Notes: generated from the letters alone by a model not told the origin. Positions 43,920 to 54,049 are shown, counted from the first letter of the stretch. The stretch is 64,000 bases of DNA from Hahella sp. KA22 (GCF_004135205.1 NZ_CP035490.1:6789001-6853000); one strand, 5' to 3'. Numbers and translations: made by a program.

Positions 43920-45206
43920 ATGAACAGTCTGATTGACGCGCAATATCCGCTACCCCATCTAGCCATGGCGCTGCTGCTTGGATTGACCATCGGCATACAG
44001 CGCGGCTGGGTCAATCGCAACGAGGAGGCCGGACATCGGGTTGCAGGGGTAAGAACATTCGCCTTAATTGCGCTCCTGGGGGGATTGGCTACTTGGCTGG
44101 GCGAACAAATAGGGGAGTGGGTGCTGGCGGCGGGCATCATCGCCCTGGCGCTGATCCTTATCGCCGCTTATGTCACCAGCCAGAGACAACGTCTGGACAT
44201 GAGCATCACCAGTCTGATCGCCTCGATGCTGACTTTTTTCTATGGCGCTTTGTGCGTCATGGGAGAGTTTTCCGTTGCGGCCACCATGACGGTAGTAACC
44301 GCCATATTGCTCGACCTCAAGCCAGAGTTGCACGGGTTTCTGAAAAAGATACGAGATGAAGAGCTGGACGCCGGGCTCAAGTTATTGGTGATGACCGTCG
44401 TCATGCTGCCAGTACTGCCCAACGAAGGGTTCGGCCCGTGGGGCGCTATCAACCCCTATGAGGTTTGGTGGATGATCGTTTTGATCAGCGCCATCTCCTT
44501 TGTTGGCTATTTCGCAGTCAAAATAGGCGGCCCCTCCAAAGGAATCTTGATAACCAGTTTATTCGCAGGCTTGAGCTCCTCTACTGCGCTAACGCTACAT
44601 TTGTCGCGGGTAGCGAAAGATAATCAGGAACATGCGCCGCTTCTGGCGTCAGGCGTGTTGATCGCCTGCGGCACTATGTTTCCGAGGCTATTGCTGGTTA
44701 TCTATATCGTCTACCCACCGCTGGCTTACGCACTTACCCCTCCTTTCGCCCTCATGGCCCTCTGCGTATACGCCGCCGCGTTTTATTTCTGGCGCAGCCA
44801 TTCGGGAATAACAATTGAGCAGCCCGATCTCAAACAGAACCCGCTGGAAATATCCTCCGCTCTGTTCTTCGGCTTTCTGCTGCTCCTCATCATGTTACTG
44901 TCCAATGCCCTGCACGAGTGGTTGGGAGCCAGTGGCGTCTACGCTCTCAGCGCCATATCCGGGCTTAGCGATGTGGACGCGATCAGTTTATCTCTAGCCC
45001 GACTCGCCAAAGAACCAGAGAAAGTGGCGTTACTGGTCGCCGCCTGGGGCATTTTTATCGCCGCTTGCAGCAATAGCCTGGTCAAGGCGGGTCTCGCATG
45101 GACCATCGGCAATCGTCCGTTGGGAATCAAAGTAGCGGCCGCCCTCGCTGCTTCCGGCGTTGCGGGACTGGCCATTTTGCTGCTGAGCCCGATACAGATC
45201 TATTAA
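43920..45206 (+). CDS. MgtC/DUF4010-family membrane protein
   Basis: The 428-residue protein is a polytopic membrane protein: an MgtC-like N-terminal domain (LLLGLTIGIQRGWVNRNEEA then GVRTFALIALLGGLATWL) followed by a DUF4010 domain (ITSLFAGLSSSTALTLHLSR, ALSAISGLSDVDAISLSLAR) totalling about 12 helices. Function is unknown, although MgtC relatives are linked to magnesium and ion stress. The ribosome-binding site is poor. It precedes trhP on the same strand by 31 bases. Confidence 0.85.
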   Translation: MNSLIDAQYPLPHLAMALLLGLTIGIQRGWVNRNEEAGHRVAGVRTFALIALLGGLATWLGEQIGEWVLAAGIIALALILIAAYVTSQRQRLDMSITSLIASMLTFFYGALCVMGEFSVAATMTVVTAILLDLKPELHGFLKKIRDEELDAGLKLLVMTVVMLPVLPNEGFGPWGAINPYEVWWMIVLISAISFVGYFAVKIGGPSKGILITSLFAGLSSSTALTLHLSRVAKDNQEHAPLLASGVLIACGTMFPRLLLVIYIVYPPLAYALTPPFALMALCVYAAAFYFWRSHSGITIEQPDLKQNPLEISSALFFGFLLLLIMLLSNALHEWLGASGVYALSAISGLSDVDAISLSLARLAKEPEKVALLVAAWGIFIAACSNSLVKAGLAWTIGNRPLGIKVAAALAASGVAGLAILLLSPIQIY

Positions 45207-45237
45207 TCACCAATCAACCGACAACGAAGTAAAAGCT

Positions 45238-46578
45238 ATGAACAAACCTGAACTCCTGGCTCCGGCCGGCTCACTCAAACACATGCGCTTTGCATTCGCT
45301 TACGGAGCCGATGCGGTTTACGCCGGCCAGCCTCGCTACAGCCTGAGAGTGCGGGAGAATGATTTCAATCTCGCCACGCTGGCCGAAGGAGTCGAAATAG
45401 CGCGGTCACAAGGCAAAAAGTTTTATGTCGCCGCCAACATCGCCCCCCACAACAGCAAAGTAAAAACCTTTCTGGACGATATGGCTCCTGTAGTTGAGAT
45501 GCGGCCAGACGCACTGATCATGTCCGACCCAGGACTGATTATGATGGTTCGCGACAAATGGCCGGACATGCCAATTCACCTCTCCGTGCAGGCGAACGCC
45601 GTCAACTATGCCGCTGTAGAGTTCTGGCGCCGACAAGGGCTGGAGCGGGTAATACTGTCGCGGGAGTTGTCTTTGGAGGAAGTCGCGGAGATCAAGGAAA
45701 AGTCCCCGCAGATGGAGCTGGAAGTTTTTGTGCATGGAGCCCTGTGCATCGCTTACTCTGGGCGCTGCCTATTGTCCGGCTACATCAATAAGCGCGACCC
45801 TAATCAAGGTACTTGTACAAATGCCTGCCGCTGGAAATACAACGCCATTCCAGCAACCCAGGATGACGCAGGCAATATCACTCCACAGACCTGGGAGCCA
45901 GCGCAATCTCAATCATGCAGCTCGACGCTGGGCGATGGCGGAGTCACCTCAGAAATGTTTCTGTTGCAGGAAGATGGTCGACCAGATCAGCTGATGCCCG
46001 CCTTTGAAGACGAACATGGCACTTACATTATGAACTCCAAAGACCTTCGCGCCGTGCAACATGTGGAGCGATTGTGTCGTATCGGCGTGCACTCTTTAAA
46101 AATCGAGGGGCGCACCAAATCTCATTATTACGTCGCCAGAACGACGCAAGCATACCGCCAGGCTATTGATGACGCTGTGGCTGGCGCACCGTTTAACATG
46201 GCGCTGATGGACGATCTGGAGAAGCTCGCGCACCGGGGCTATACCGAGGGCTTTTACCGACGCCATGTGCATGACGAGTATCAGAATTACGCAAATGGCA
46301 CGTCACTGTCCGGCAAACAACAATTCGTCGGCGAAGTATTGGAATACTCTCCAGAAAATGGCCAGGCCTTGATTGACGTAAAAAACAAAATATCCATTGG
46401 AGACTCCGTCGAAATTATGACACCAAGTGGAAATATGAATTTTATTGTCAAAAAAATGGAAAATAAAAACGGACAAAATATTGACGTCGCCCCCGGCTCA
46501 GGACATCGCATTCGTCTGGCATTGCCGGAAAACGCACCGAGTCGCCTAGACTTCAGCTTACTCATGCGAAACCTCTAG
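45238..46578 (+). CDS. trhP: TrhP (YegQ), U32-family tRNA hydroxylation protein
   Basis: TrhP uses prephenate-dependent chemistry to hydroxylate U34 of tRNA, forming 5-hydroxyuridine. The 446-residue protein has the U32 start MNKPELLAPAGSLKHMRFAF, YGADAVYAGQPRYSLR, VFVHGALCIAYSGRCLLSGY and QGTCTNACRWKY with the cysteines expected to bind an iron-sulfur cluster. Length and cysteine layout match YegQ rather than the shorter UbiU/UbiV. It follows the DUF4010 gene closely. Confidence 0.9.
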   Translation: MNKPELLAPAGSLKHMRFAFAYGADAVYAGQPRYSLRVRENDFNLATLAEGVEIARSQGKKFYVAANIAPHNSKVKTFLDDMAPVVEMRPDALIMSDPGLIMMVRDKWPDMPIHLSVQANAVNYAAVEFWRRQGLERVILSRELSLEEVAEIKEKSPQMELEVFVHGALCIAYSGRCLLSGYINKRDPNQGTCTNACRWKYNAIPATQDDAGNITPQTWEPAQSQSCSSTLGDGGVTSEMFLLQEDGRPDQLMPAFEDEHGTYIMNSKDLRAVQHVERLCRIGVHSLKIEGRTKSHYYVARTTQAYRQAIDDAVAGAPFNMALMDDLEKLAHRGYTEGFYRRHVHDEYQNYANGTSLSGKQQFVGEVLEYSPENGQALIDVKNKISIGDSVEIMTPSGNMNFIVKKMENKNGQNIDVAPGSGHRIRLALPENAPSRLDFSLLMRNL

Positions 46579-46809
46579 CCGCTCACCTTTAACGTGATAG
46601 ACCTTTAAGCCTAGCCACATGGAAGTATGGCTATCAAATCCAAGTCGAATTATATTTTTGTGGGTAGTTAGTCACGAATTGATCATAAAAAGATAGCGTC
46701 GCGTCCGAATGTCGACTTTACTGAGCAATCAGTTCCTTTCTAAAAACTAGAAAGTCAGATGTTTTGACAATTATTAAGCCGTTTATCCGAAAGACTTCTT
46801 AAAATCGCC

Positions 46810-47295
46810 ATGAAGATAGAATTGCTTGGCAGCGAAACCTTGCTTCGCGCCCGGAAGCTTATTGCATTTTTGTTTTTAGGAACCGTTGTTGCGACGGGTT
46901 CCGGTTGCAACCTGTCCGACTCGATAAGTGGAGACTCCCCAAAAAGCGCCGCACATAGCGGAGACGCTACACAGGGAGATGACTCTTCGTCGTCTAACCC
47001 CAGCGCGGGAGTACAAGGGCCGATTACGCCCAAAACTCTTTCCTGGAACACGCCCTGGACTCGTGAAGACGGCTCTTCCCTCGCCCTTAGCGAAATTGCC
47101 GCATACGAAGTGGCCTATCGCAACCTTTCCGAAGGCGACGATGGGCGCGTAGTGATAGATGACGTTGGCGTCACCTCATTGAAGCTGTCGGGGTTCGCTT
47201 CGGGCAAATACGGTTTTAAGGTAAGAGTGATTGATTATGATGGCGTGGCGAGCGACTACTCTCAGGAAGTCACCGCCACTCTGAATAACGGATAG
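46810..47295 (+). CDS. Putative lipoprotein with a fibronectin type III-like domain
   Basis: The 161-residue protein has a signal-peptide-like stretch (KLIAFLFLGTVVATGSGC) ending at Cys33, a weak lipobox, then a Ser/Asp-rich linker and a C-terminal beta domain (LSWNTPWTREDGSSLALSEI, YEVAYRN, YGFKVRVIDYDGVASDYSQE) like a fibronectin type III fold. It should be membrane-anchored and face the periplasm. No specific function is known. A terminator hairpin follows its stop. Confidence 0.7.
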   Translation: MKIELLGSETLLRARKLIAFLFLGTVVATGSGCNLSDSISGDSPKSAAHSGDATQGDDSSSSNPSAGVQGPITPKTLSWNTPWTREDGSSLALSEIAAYEVAYRNLSEGDDGRVVIDDVGVTSLKLSGFASGKYGFKVRVIDYDGVASDYSQEVTATLNNG

Positions 47296-47328
47296 TTTTA
47301 CTCACCCCCAGCAACGCCAAGAGTTTCG

Positions 47329-47354
47329 ATAGCCGCCTACAGGGCGGCTATTTT
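47329..47354 (+). terminator. Terminator overlapping the thrB stop codon
   Basis: ATAGCCGCC pairs with GGGCGGCTAT around a short loop and TTTTAT follows on the plus strand, forming a terminator for the lipoprotein gene. The convergent thrB stop (47337-47339) lies inside the hairpin, so its last codons double as the terminator stem. Confidence 0.7.
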
Positions 47355-48302
47355 ATGCGCGGACAGTAATTTAGCCTTCATCTCATCTGGGTTTTTCAGC
47401 GTATTCCCTCTTTCAGCCTCATGCTGATAGCCTTTGCCGTATTGACTGATCAGGCGGGAAATCCAGAACCGCAATGCACCAACCCGCAGCGCATCGCTCC
47501 ATTGACTTTTTTCGAGATCACTCAAAGGGCGCTTGTTGTCGTAAGCTTCAACAAAAGCGCTCAACTTCTCCTGATCGTAATGCCCTTCCGCATCACAGCA
47601 CCAATCATTACAAGCGACGGCGAGATCAAACAGCCAGCAATCGTGGCAAGCATGATAAAAGTCGATAACGCCGCTCACTTTGTCGCCATCGAACATGACG
47701 TTATCGACAAACAGATCGCCGTGAATCCAGCCGTTTGGACATTGCGCCCAAATATCCGCCTGTTGCTGGAAATGCTCAATTTCCGCATTCAACAACGCCA
47801 GTTCATCCGGCTTAATGTGAGAAGCCAGATCATCCCGATGAGACTGCATCCACCCCACTGTACGCACCACTTCACGACGACCGGGCGCAGACCGGGAGGC
47901 CAAATGCATAGCGCCAAGCAAATCGCCAGCAATGGCGCACTGATCAAGAGTGGGAGTATCCAGATGACCGCCGGCAATTCTAGGCGCCAGCACACACGGT
48001 TTGCCTTCTATATAGGCCAGGGATGAACCATCCAACATAGGATGGGGCGCCGGCGCGGGAAAGCCCTGCTGCGCCAGTCCTTGCATCAGATCAATGAAAA
48101 CCGGGAGCTCTTCGGCGGTCACCATCTCAAAGATTGTCAGCACCCAGCGGGTTTCTTCACCGCCGCTTATTACGCTGACAAAGTAGTTGGTGTTTTCTAT
48201 CCCCGCCGCAATACCTTGAAATTCCGTCACTTCAGGCGCATCGAAATAAGATTCCAGCAACGTCTGCAATTGCTCTGGAGACACTCTCGTAAAAACCGCC
48301 AT
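47337..48302 (-). CDS. thrB: Homoserine kinase, aminoglycoside-phosphotransferase type
   Basis: This ThrB type phosphorylates homoserine for threonine synthesis and is the Pseudomonas form, not the GHMP form. The 321-residue protein has FQGIAAGIENTNYFVSV at the N-terminus, the catalytic loop GWIHGDLFVDNVMFDGD and the metal-binding GVIDFYHACHDCWLFDLAV. AAGGCGGG precedes the ATG. Its neighbours, a DUF2782 gene and polA, are the same as in Pseudomonas, which supports the call. Confidence 0.92.
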   Translation of the reverse strand: MAVFTRVSPEQLQTLLESYFDAPEVTEFQGIAAGIENTNYFVSVISGGEETRWVLTIFEMVTAEELPVFIDLMQGLAQQGFPAPAPHPMLDGSSLAYIEGKPCVLAPRIAGGHLDTPTLDQCAIAGDLLGAMHLASRSAPGRREVVRTVGWMQSHRDDLASHIKPDELALLNAEIEHFQQQADIWAQCPNGWIHGDLFVDNVMFDGDKVSGVIDFYHACHDCWLFDLAVACNDWCCDAEGHYDQEKLSAFVEAYDNKRPLSDLEKSQWSDALRVGALRFWISRLISQYGKGYQHEAERGNTLKNPDEMKAKLLSAHKIAAL

Positions 48303-48386
48303 TAACCCGCCTTATCACTACTTCTAAAACTTAATTTCAAACGCATTCGCGCCTGGACCGCCAAATAGATATCGCCTATCGAAAAC

Positions 48387-48665
48387 TTACCATTCCAGAA
48401 GCTTCCAGCTCGGAACCAGTATCCGCGGCTTTTCCGATTGCACCCATTCGCCCGTATCGGAAGGCACCAGATAATATTCCGGCCCGATTTTGGGGACGAC
48501 CTTGATCTGCACCAGTTCGCCGTTCACCCGATACTCGTAATGGGTTTCCTTTTCGCCATAACGAATCTGCACTTCCGGCTCCGCCGCAGAATCTTCCGCC
48601 AGCGTTGGGGCCGCCAAAGGAAGAATAATTAACGCGAGCAAAACTTTACGTATCCAAAAACTCAT
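48387..48665 (-). CDS. DUF2782-domain periplasmic protein
   Basis: The 92-residue protein has a signal peptide (VLLALIILPLAAPTLA) and the DUF2782 stretch (IRYGEKETHYEYRVNGELVQ, VPKIGPEYYLVPSD). It should be exported to the periplasm; no activity is known. It lies between thrB and polA as it does in Pseudomonas and is divergent from polA. Confidence 0.85.
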   Translation of the reverse strand: MSFWIRKVLLALIILPLAAPTLAEDSAAEPEVQIRYGEKETHYEYRVNGELVQIKVVPKIGPEYYLVPSDTGEWVQSEKPRILVPSWKLLEW

Positions 48666-48851
48666 TGGTAACCTACACGCTGTTTTTTGGTAACCTACAC
48701 ATTTGTTTAGTCAGGCAGCGCCTGGGGCTAATTCGCCGGGTAGTCCCGGCAGCTCCGTCAGCCCTCTTCCGGGCCCATTTTCGGGGATTAGCCGATCCTG
48801 CGGGATACGCTTATTCCGAGCCCATACAACCATTTAAAACCAGTACCATCT

Positions 48852-51587
48852 ATGAGTAAAGAAAACCGTTCAGCGCCTGTCGTCCTGGTAGACGGCTCCT
48901 CGTATCTGTTTCGCGCCTACCACGTTCCCAACCTGAAAGAGCTCAGAAACTCTAAAGGACAGCCTACTGGCGCCATCAGAGGCGTCATATCCATGCTTCG
49001 GAAGTTGCAAAAAGATTATCCGGCGAGCCAAGTGGTCGCCGTTTTCGACGCCAAGGGCAAGAACTTTCGCCACGAGATGTACCCCGATTACAAGGCCAAC
49101 CGGCCCCCTATGCCCGAGGATCTCGCCTGCCAGATTGAGCCGTTGTACGACATTGTCCGCGCTATGGGGCTGCCTTTACTGATCATAGAAGGCGTAGAGG
49201 CCGACGATGTTATAGGCACGCTGGCCCATGAAGCAACTACAAAAGGGCTGGATGCGGTAATTTCCACGGGCGATAAAGATATGGCCCAGTTAGTGAGCCC
49301 TCACGTCACCCTCGTCAACACTATGACGGACACCACCATGGACAGAGAAGGGGTCGTTGAGAAGTTTGGCGTGCCGCCGGAATTGATCGTGGATTATCTG
49401 GCTCTTATTGGCGATACCGTAGACAACATCCCCGGAGTGAACAAATGCGGCCCCAAAACTGCGGTCAAATGGCTCGGTGAGTTCGGCTCACTGACGCATG
49501 TGATGGAGCGGGCGGATGAGGTAAAGGGCAAAATTGGCGAAAGTCTGCGCAGCAGCCTGGAACAGTTACCGCTGTCAAAAGACCTCGCCACCATCAAGAC
49601 CGATGTCGAGTTGCCTTTCACATTGGAGGAGGTTTTCCCCAACCCCGTCGATACAGAAGCGCTGCGAACCTGGTTTACAGAGCTGGAATTCAGAACCTGG
49701 ATCAAAGATCTGGACGCATCGCCCTCAGCACAGGCCGCCACACCCGAAACCAGCGCCTCCCCCGCGCAAAGTGTTGAGCAGGATTACCAGGTTGTGACAG
49801 AGCAGGATCAGTTTGACCACTGGATCAAAGCGCTGACTGACGCCAAAACATTCAGCTTCGACACAGAGACAACCAGCCTCAATTATATGGAGGCGGAAAT
49901 CGTCGGCGTGTCCTTCGCGATCGAGCCTGGAAAAGCGGCTTACGTGCCCGTAGCGCATGACTACATGGGGGCGCCGGAACAGCTGGAGCGCGATAAAGTT
50001 CTGGCTGCGCTCAAGCCCCTGCTGGAGGACCCGGCATATCGTAAGATTGGTCAAAACCTGAAATACGACGCCCACGTACTGGCCAACCATGGCGTACAGC
50101 TCAACGGCATCGCTGAAGACACCATGCTGGAGTCCTATGTACTGAACTCCACCGCCAATCGTCATGATATGGATACCCTGGCCTCCAAACACCTGGGCCG
50201 GGACACCATTCACTTTGAAGATATCGCAGGCAAAGGGGCGAAACAGCTGACCTTCAATCAAATCAGCCTGGAGCAAGCCGGCCCTTACGCCGCTGAAGAT
50301 GCGGACATCACCCTGCAATTGCATCACGCTCTGAACCCGAAACTAAAGAAAGAAGGACGTTTAGAGCAGGTTTATCGCGAAATCGAACTCCCGCTGATTC
50401 CTGTATTGATGCGGATGGAGCATCGCGGCGCCTTGGTGGACAGCCAGCGTTTGCGCACCCACAGTCAGGAATTGGCTGAGCGCATGCTGGAGCTGGAAGA
50501 AGAAGCTTATGAAAAAGCCGGTCAGAAATTCAATCTCGGATCGCCCAAGCAGTTGCAGGAGATTTTCTACGAGAAGCTCGGCTTCGACATCATCAAGAAA
50601 ACGCCGAAGGGTCAACCTTCCACCGCCGAGCCGGTGTTACAGGAGCTGGCGGAGAAGTATGAGCTGCCTCGCGTCATTCTGGAGTATCGCGGGCTCTCCA
50701 AGCTGAAGTCGACCTACACTGACAAGCTGCCGGAAATGATCAATCCGCGTACTGGCCGGGTGCACACGTCCTATCAGCAGGCAGTGGCCGCCACCGGACG
50801 CTTGTCGTCGAGCGACCCCAATCTGCAGAACATCCCCGTGCGCAATGAGCAGGGACGTCGCATCCGACAAGCCTTTATCGCCCCCAAAGGCTGCAAGCTG
50901 ATCTCCGCCGACTACTCGCAGATTGAGCTGCGCATCATGGCTCACCTGTCAGGGGACGAAGGGCTTTTAAAAGCCTTCTCCGAGGGTCTGGACGTGCATC
51001 AGGCGACAGCGGCGGAAGTCTTCAACGTTGCGTTCGACGAGGTCAGCTCAGAGCAACGTCGCAAAGCCAAAGCCATCAACTTTGGCCTGATTTACGGCAT
51101 GTCCGCCTTCGGTCTGGCCCGCCAGATCCACGTTGAGCGTGGTGAGGCCCAGAGCTATATCGACAAATACTTCGAGCGTTATCCGGGCGTGTTGAATTAC
51201 ATGAACCGCATTCGCGCGGAAGCTCAGGATACTGGCTACGTCGAGACCTTGTTCGGACGTCGCCTGTATTTGTCGGACATTCGCTCCGGCAATCGCAATC
51301 TGCAACAGGCGGCGGAGCGCACTGCTATCAACGCCCCCATGCAGGGTACGGCTGCGGACATCATCAAACGCGCCATGTTGGCGGTGGACGCCTGGTTGGA
51401 AGGTAAGGACGCGCCGCCGGCGAAGATGATCATGCAGGTGCATGATGAGTTGATCCTGGAAGTAGAGGAAAGCGCCGTCGAATCAGTTAAGGAAAAGCTA
51501 ACGCAGATTATGTCTTCCGCCGCGGAATTGAATGTGCCGCTACTGGTGGAAGCCGGCGCCGGCAATAACTGGGATGAAGCGCACTAA
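48852..51587 (+). CDS. polA: DNA polymerase I
   Basis: PolA removes RNA primers and fills gaps in replication and repair. The 911-residue protein has all three parts: the 5'-3' exonuclease (VVLVDGSSYLFRAYH, DAVISTGDKDMAQLV), a 3'-5' exonuclease with FSFDTETTSLNY, and the polymerase with DYSQIELRIMAHLSGDE, AKAINFGLIYGMSAFGLA and the C-motif MQVHDELILEVE. All catalytic acidic residues are present. A strong terminator follows at 51603-51637. Confidence 0.97.
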   Translation: MSKENRSAPVVLVDGSSYLFRAYHVPNLKELRNSKGQPTGAIRGVISMLRKLQKDYPASQVVAVFDAKGKNFRHEMYPDYKANRPPMPEDLACQIEPLYDIVRAMGLPLLIIEGVEADDVIGTLAHEATTKGLDAVISTGDKDMAQLVSPHVTLVNTMTDTTMDREGVVEKFGVPPELIVDYLALIGDTVDNIPGVNKCGPKTAVKWLGEFGSLTHVMERADEVKGKIGESLRSSLEQLPLSKDLATIKTDVELPFTLEEVFPNPVDTEALRTWFTELEFRTWIKDLDASPSAQAATPETSASPAQSVEQDYQVVTEQDQFDHWIKALTDAKTFSFDTETTSLNYMEAEIVGVSFAIEPGKAAYVPVAHDYMGAPEQLERDKVLAALKPLLEDPAYRKIGQNLKYDAHVLANHGVQLNGIAEDTMLESYVLNSTANRHDMDTLASKHLGRDTIHFEDIAGKGAKQLTFNQISLEQAGPYAAEDADITLQLHHALNPKLKKEGRLEQVYREIELPLIPVLMRMEHRGALVDSQRLRTHSQELAERMLELEEEAYEKAGQKFNLGSPKQLQEIFYEKLGFDIIKKTPKGQPSTAEPVLQELAEKYELPRVILEYRGLSKLKSTYTDKLPEMINPRTGRVHTSYQQAVAATGRLSSSDPNLQNIPVRNEQGRRIRQAFIAPKGCKLISADYSQIELRIMAHLSGDEGLLKAFSEGLDVHQATAAEVFNVAFDEVSSEQRRKAKAINFGLIYGMSAFGLARQIHVERGEAQSYIDKYFERYPGVLNYMNRIRAEAQDTGYVETLFGRRLYLSDIRSGNRNLQQAAERTAINAPMQGTAADIIKRAMLAVDAWLEGKDAPPAKMIMQVHDELILEVEESAVESVKEKLTQIMSSAAELNVPLLVEAGAGNNWDEAH

Positions 51588-51602
51588 CACTGCCTGAAAC
51601 GC

Positions 51603-51637
51603 AAAACGGCGGGGCCTTTGAGGACCCCGCCGTTTTT
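51603..51637. terminator. Strong bidirectional terminator between polA and pilU
   Basis: AAAACGGCGGGG pairs perfectly with CCCCGCCGTTTT, with T-runs on both strands. It lies between the convergent stops of polA and pilU and should terminate both. Confidence 0.85.
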
Positions 51638-51667
51638 CTACCCGCTGCAAAAAGCGATATTCAGCGA

Positions 51668-52798
51668 TTAATAATCCTGGTCGTCGCTCAATGACAGACT
51701 GCTGGCTGCGCCTTGCAGCTTGGAAATATTGCTGTCTGCGCCCAGTTTGATCATCAGACGCAGGTCGTTCGCGGAGTCCGCATGAGACAACGCGTCTTCG
51801 TAGGTGATCTCTCCCGCAGCGTAAGCGCGGTATAGCGCCTGATCGAAAGTCTGCATGCCCAGTTCCGACGACTTGGTCATCAGCTCTTTCAACTTGTGCA
51901 CTTCCCCTTTACGGATCAAGTCAGCGGCCAGCGGCGAGTTGATGAGGATCTCAACAATCGCCCGACGCCCTTTGCCGTCAGGAGTCGGCACCAATTGCTG
52001 CGCCACAATGGCCTTCAGGTTCAAGGACAAGTCCATCCACACCTGGTTATGTTGCTCAGGCGGGAAAAAGTTGATGATCCGGTCCAGCGCCTGGTTGGCG
52101 TTGTTGGCGTGCAAGGTCGCCAAACACAAGTGACCGGTTTCCGCGAAGGTCACCGCGTATTCCATAGTGTCGGCCGAGCGCACCTCCCCGATCATGATGA
52201 CGTCGGGAGCCTGCCGCAACGTGTTCTTCAGGGCCACTTCGAACGAATCCGTATCCAGCCCTACTTCCCGTTGCGTAATGATGCAACCGTGGTGCTGATG
52301 GATATATTCGATAGGGTCCTCGATGGAAATGATGTGCCCTTTGCTGTTGCGATTCCGGTGGCCAATCATCGCAGCCAGCGACGTAGACTTACCCGTGCCG
52401 GTGGCGCCGACGAAGATAATCAGGCCCCGCTTGGTCATCGACAGCGACTTGATAACCTCCGGCAGATGCAGGTCGTCCAGCTTAGGGATATTGGTCTCAA
52501 TTCGACGCAACACCATCCCGCACAGATTGCGCTGGTAAAAGGCGCTGACCCGGAAACGGCCGATGCCGCGGGCGCTGATTGCAAAGTTGCACTCATGCGC
52601 GACTTCAAAATCCGCACGCTGCTTTTCCGACATAATGGAAAACACGGTTTCCCGCGTCTGCTCGGGAGACAGCGGCGACTTGGTGATTGGCACCATACGG
52701 CCGTGAACTTTGATGCTGGGCGGCACCCCAGCTGTGATAAAGAGGTCCGAAGCCCCCTTTTCCACCATGATTTTTAACAGCTTGTCGAAATCCATCAC
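51668..52798 (-). CDS. pilU: PilU, type IV pilus twitching-motility ATPase
   Basis: PilU is a PilT-dependent retraction ATPase of type IV pili. The 376-residue protein has Walker A FVGATGTGKSTSLAAMIG, the Asp box ISIEDPIEYIHQHHGCI and MIGEVRSADTMEYAVTFAE with Walker B-type glutamate. Its extended C-terminus (SKLQGAASSLSLSDDQDY) differs from PilT, as usual for PilU. It follows pilT on the same strand by about 60 bases. Confidence 0.93.
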   Translation of the reverse strand: MMDFDKLLKIMVEKGASDLFITAGVPPSIKVHGRMVPITKSPLSPEQTRETVFSIMSEKQRADFEVAHECNFAISARGIGRFRVSAFYQRNLCGMVLRRIETNIPKLDDLHLPEVIKSLSMTKRGLIIFVGATGTGKSTSLAAMIGHRNRNSKGHIISIEDPIEYIHQHHGCIITQREVGLDTDSFEVALKNTLRQAPDVIMIGEVRSADTMEYAVTFAETGHLCLATLHANNANQALDRIINFFPPEQHNQVWMDLSLNLKAIVAQQLVPTPDGKGRRAIVEILINSPLAADLIRKGEVHKLKELMTKSSELGMQTFDQALYRAYAAGEITYEDALSHADSANDLRLMIKLGADSNISKLQGAASSLSLSDDQDY

Positions 52799-52857
52799 AA
52801 CACCCCAATGGTAATAACGCTACAGCGACCGGCATACACCGGGATAAGGTCGCGGCG

Positions 52858-53892
52858 TCAGAAATTCTCCGGCATTTTGGCTTTTTCGCGCGCGGCTTCG
52901 CGGCTGATCAGCCCTTTAGAAATCAAATTGTGCAGACACTGGTCAAGGGTCTGCATACCCAACGCGGCGCCGGTCTGGATAGACGAGTACATCTGGGCGA
53001 CTTTGTCTTCGCGTATCAGGTTACGAATCGCCGGCGTACCGATCATGATTTCATGGGCCGCCACACGACCGCCGCCGACCTTCTTCAGAAGGGTCTGCGA
53101 GACGACCGCCTGCAACGATTCGGAGAGCATTGATCTTACCATGGCTTTTTCTTCCGCGGGAAACACGTCGACCACCCGGTCAATGGTTTTCGCGGCGGAG
53201 GTGGTGTGCAGGGTGCCGAATACCAAGTGTCCGGTTTCCGCAGCAGTCAGCGCCAGACGGATGGTTTCCAAGTCCCGCATCTCACCAACCAGGATAATAT
53301 CCGGGTCTTCCCGCAGGGCTGAACGCAGCGCTTCACTGAACCCTAACGTATCACGGTGCACTTCGCGCTGGTTCACCAGACACTTCTTACTTTCGTGCAC
53401 GAACTCGATAGGGTCTTCGATAGTGAGAATGTGGTCGTAACGGGTGTCGTTGATAAAGTCGATCATCGCCGCCAGCGTCGTACTCTTACCGGAACCGGTC
53501 GGTCCTGTGACCAGACAGAGTCCGCGAGGCTTCAGAGCGATATCCTTGAACACCTGCCCCATACCCAAGTCTTCCATCGTCAGCACTTTGGAGGGGATGG
53601 TCCGGAATACAGCCCCTGCGCCGCGGTTCTGGTTGAAGGCGTTAACCCGGAAACGGGCGACCCCGGGAACTTCGAACGAGAAATCCGTTTCCAGAAATTC
53701 TTCGAAATCCTTACGCTGTTTATCGTTCATGATATCGTAAATCAGCGCGTGTACTTCTTTATGCTCCATCGCGGGCAGGTTAATTCGCCTGACATCCCCG
53801 TCGACGCGTATCATGGGAGGCAACCCGGCAGATAGGTGTAAGTCGGAAGCGCCCTGCTTAGCAGAGAACGCAAGCAACTCGGTAATGTCCAT
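52858..53892 (-). CDS. pilT: PilT, type IV pilus retraction ATPase
   Basis: PilT depolymerises type IV pili to give twitching motility. The 344-residue protein opens MDITELLAFSAKQGASDLHL, has Walker A LVTGPTGSGKSTTLAAMI, the Asp box LTIEDPIEFVH, ILVGEMRDLETIRLALTAAE and the conserved C-terminal AIRNLIRE segment. It is upstream of pilU in one minus-strand operon and divergent from yggS, as in Pseudomonas. Confidence 0.96.
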   Translation of the reverse strand: MDITELLAFSAKQGASDLHLSAGLPPMIRVDGDVRRINLPAMEHKEVHALIYDIMNDKQRKDFEEFLETDFSFEVPGVARFRVNAFNQNRGAGAVFRTIPSKVLTMEDLGMGQVFKDIALKPRGLCLVTGPTGSGKSTTLAAMIDFINDTRYDHILTIEDPIEFVHESKKCLVNQREVHRDTLGFSEALRSALREDPDIILVGEMRDLETIRLALTAAETGHLVFGTLHTTSAAKTIDRVVDVFPAEEKAMVRSMLSESLQAVVSQTLLKKVGGGRVAAHEIMIGTPAIRNLIREDKVAQMYSSIQTGAALGMQTLDQCLHNLISKGLISREAAREKAKMPENF

Positions 53893-54049
53893 TAGGAATC
53901 CCCGCTTTGAACCTTATAATGACATGCAGCCTTCCGGCGGCCCTCAAACAGCGCCACCTCCCCACGACGACGGAAGGAACTGAATTTTGTCGGCGGGTTG
54001 GTTACAATCTGCGCGTTTCGACGCAGCCTAAGCTATTGATAGAAATAAT

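Noticed and set aside
48665-48859. A 64-codon plus-strand frame before polA
   Set aside because: Weak start, no motif, overlaps the polA start; treated as leader DNA.
51896-52777. Plus-strand frame of 293 codons
   Set aside because: Antisense to pilU; the minus-strand gene has all ATPase motifs.
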